NCBI GenBank assembly: GCA_937989795.1
Contig: CALKBB010000269.1
Coordinates: forward strand, 1-7,260
DNA length: 7,260 bases
Source of the DNA: an uncultured Collinsella sp.
Lineage (GTDB): Bacteria > Actinomycetota > Coriobacteriia > Coriobacteriales > Coriobacteriaceae
Direction of reading: 5' to 3'
Part shown: positions 6,163 to 7,260 of the stretch, piece after piece
Layout: every line of letters begins with the position of its first letter
How positions within the stretch are numbered: position 1 is the stretch's first letter
Position numbers and translations under genes: made by a program
Notes under the pieces: generated by a model
Told to the model about the DNA's origin: nothing
Seen by the model: the letters and a program-made list of their open reading frames with translations, nothing else
The model's database searches: none

Positions 6163-6186
6163 TTGCGGTGAAGCACCGGGCAGCGC
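6143..6186 (-). terminator. Intergenic hairpin between the TPR gene and mreB
   Basis: The arms 6149-6162 and 6168-6181 pair over 14 positions with a 5-nt loop. In the minus-strand transcript three positions are G-U wobbles; in a plus-strand transcript the same positions would be C-A mismatches, so the structure belongs to the RNA of the flanking genes. A further GCGC/GCGC pair (6143-6146 with 6183-6186) extends it past a small internal loop. It begins 17 nt after the TPR gene stop. No good T-run follows (only TT and then GCGC), so it may be a weak or Rho-assisted terminator, an mRNA 3'-end stabiliser or a processing site. Confidence 0.5.
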
Positions 6187-6203
6187 CAAATCTCATAAGG
6201 TCA

Positions 6204-7260
6204 CTACTGGTTGTCAGCGGCGGAGAGATCGATGTCGAGCGAGGAGACGGCCCAACCGATATGGTTGTCTGAGCGCACGAACTTGACGGTGTACTCCTGC
6301 TCGCCACCCTTGGACAGCGACGCCTTGACCTTGGCGGTGGTCTCGGTCATAGACTGATCCATGCCCTCGATGGAGACGGTGGCGCCCTGCGGAATCGAGG
6401 AAACGATCATCGACTTGGCGTCCTCGGACAGGTTGGAGGCCAGACAGGACTCAGCCTTGGCGGTGTCGCCGTCACCTGCGGCCTGGAACAGGTCGGTGAC
6501 AACAGACTCCTGCGAAGGGAAGCCCAGGCCGCGCGTGTAGGCAAAGCCAAGACCGCCTGCGGCAAGGACAATCAGCAGAAGCAGCACCAAGAAGACCTTG
6601 AGGCCCGTGTGGCGATGGCGACGACGAACCTTGGCCTCCTTGCGGTCCTGCTGAACCATCTCGGACTCGGACAGGGTAAAGAAGCCGGTGTCCGAGGGGT
6701 CGGGCATAAACTGACCGGTCGCGCCCGTAGGATCGAGCGGATCGACGGCAGGAGCGTCCATCGCGGGCGCCGGAGCCGTGGCCATGGCCGTCTGGGCCGA
6801 AAGCGCAGCGAGGGAATCTTGCACGCGGGCAAGCTCGTCGGCTTGCTCGGGCGTAAGCTGGTAGATGCCATCGGCGGTGGCGGCGTTAAAGGCATCGAGC
6901 GCGTCAGAGGGGCGACCGGCGGCAGAGAGCGCCTCGCCCATACCGGCGTTAAGCGCACGCGTGTCGTCGCGCGGACCGGCAAAGTCGATGGCCGTGCGGT
7001 AGGTCTCTACGGCGTCTGCCGGACGGCCGAGCTTAATGAAGCAGCGACCAAGATCGCCGAGGGCAGCGGCAGGAGCCGGGTTGGCGCCATCGATGGCGGC
7101 CTGACGGAAGGCAGCGCCGGCATTGGCATAATCGCCCGACTGGAACAGGGCGTTGCCCAGACCCAGATAGGCCTTAAACGGCGTCGCATAGGATGCATCC
7201 TGAGTTGCGGCAGAGAACGCCTGGGCTGCGGTCGCATAGTCGCCCACGGCAGCAAGTGCC
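6204..7260 (-). CDS. TPR protein with a single transmembrane segment (5' end beyond window)
   Basis: This is the C-terminal part of a larger protein; the frame is open through the right edge. The GTG at 7245-7247 lies within a repeat and is not a likely start. Numbering from that codon, about three and a half tetratricopeptide repeats fill residues 1-127 (for example YLGLGNALFQSGDYANAGAA at 27-46), with related Gly/Ala-rich units at 60-92 and 95-127. A Pro/Ala-rich linker follows (154-172), then a polar stretch with DPSDTGFFTLSE (183-194), a basic patch KVRRRHRHTGLK (206-217), a membrane segment (about 217-237) and a C-terminal domain of about 100 residues. The positive-inside rule puts the TPRs in the cytoplasm and the C-terminal domain outside. 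That domain loosely resembles small NTF2-like/DUF4878-type folds, but I cannot confirm this. The gene ends with tandem stops TAG TGA. The exact function is unknown; TPRs normally bind protein partners, and the mre context hints at a role in envelope growth. Confidence 0.85.
   Translation of the reverse strand, partial: ALAAVGDYATAAQAFSAATQDASYATPFKAYLGLGNALFQSGDYANAGAAFRQAAIDGANPAPAAALGDLGRCFIKLGRPADAVETYRTAIDFAGPRDDTRALNAGMGEALSAAGRPSDALDAFNAATADGIYQLTPEQADELARVQDSLAALSAQTAMATAPAPAMDAPAVDPLDPTGATGQFMPDPSDTGFFTLSESEMVQQDRKEAKVRRRHRHTGLKVFLVLLLLIVLAAGGLGFAYTRGLGFPSQESVVTDLFQAAGDGDTAKAESCLASNLSEDAKSMIVSSIPQGATVSIEGMDQSMTETTAKVKASLSKGGEQEYTVKFVRSDNHIGWAVSSLDIDLSAADNQ

Noticed and set aside
7085..7098. 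14-bp perfect palindrome CGCCATCGATGGCG in the TPR gene
   Set aside because: It lies inside a conserved-looking TPR helix-turn and encodes AIDGA-type residues using common codons; there is no loop, T-run or second copy to suggest a function.
7245..7247. GTG as the start of the TPR protein
   Set aside because: The frame stays open to the window edge, and the preceding residues ALAA complete a TPR helix, so the true start is outside the window.
1..7260. Search for tRNA, rRNA, CRISPR arrays, insertion sequences and defence genes
   Set aside because: The window is almost fully covered by the mre operon and the TPR gene; no spaced repeats, terminal inverted repeats, transposase motifs or cloverleaf-like segments were seen.

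Overview
The window is a near-complete cell-elongation (rod-shape) operon, read entirely on the minus strand, so the biological order runs from high to low coordinates. In that order it holds the 3' part of a gene for a membrane-anchored TPR protein (5' end beyond the right edge), a 115-bp intergenic region with a hairpin and a candidate promoter, mreB, mreC, mreD, a class B penicillin-binding protein of the PBP2/MrdA type, the SEDS glycosyltransferase rodA, and the first 37 codons of an unrecognised gene running off the left edge. The order mreB-mreC-mreD-mrdA-rodA is a widely conserved morphogenesis cluster.

The DNA is moderately GC-rich by eye. Combined with this cluster order and the TPR neighbour, this suggests a high-GC Gram-positive anaerobe, perhaps Actinomycetota of the class Coriobacteriia (Collinsella/Olsenella-like). 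This is an impression from general appearance, not a search result. The organism should be rod-shaped or use lateral wall growth, because the full elongasome set is present and every core motif I checked is intact.

The genes work together as follows. MreB filaments under the membrane organise the complex, while MreC (one membrane pass, outside domain) and MreD (multi-pass) link them to the wall enzymes. RodA polymerises lipid II into glycan and PBP2 cross-links it. Spacing is tight: 21, 12, 13, 9 and 18 bp between successive genes from mreB onward, with no terminator seen between them. At three junctions the stop codon touches or overlaps the next Shine-Dalgarno, which suggests translational coupling. 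mreB and mreC both appear to start with TTG.

This is mostly core, conserved content, and I see no mobile element, CRISPR array, RNA gene or defence system. The points most worth a second look are a perfect 12-bp hairpin followed by a T-run inside the first codons of mreC, an extra N-terminal membrane segment on PBP2, an acidic serine-rich tail on MreC, and the TPR-transmembrane protein directly upstream of mreB.
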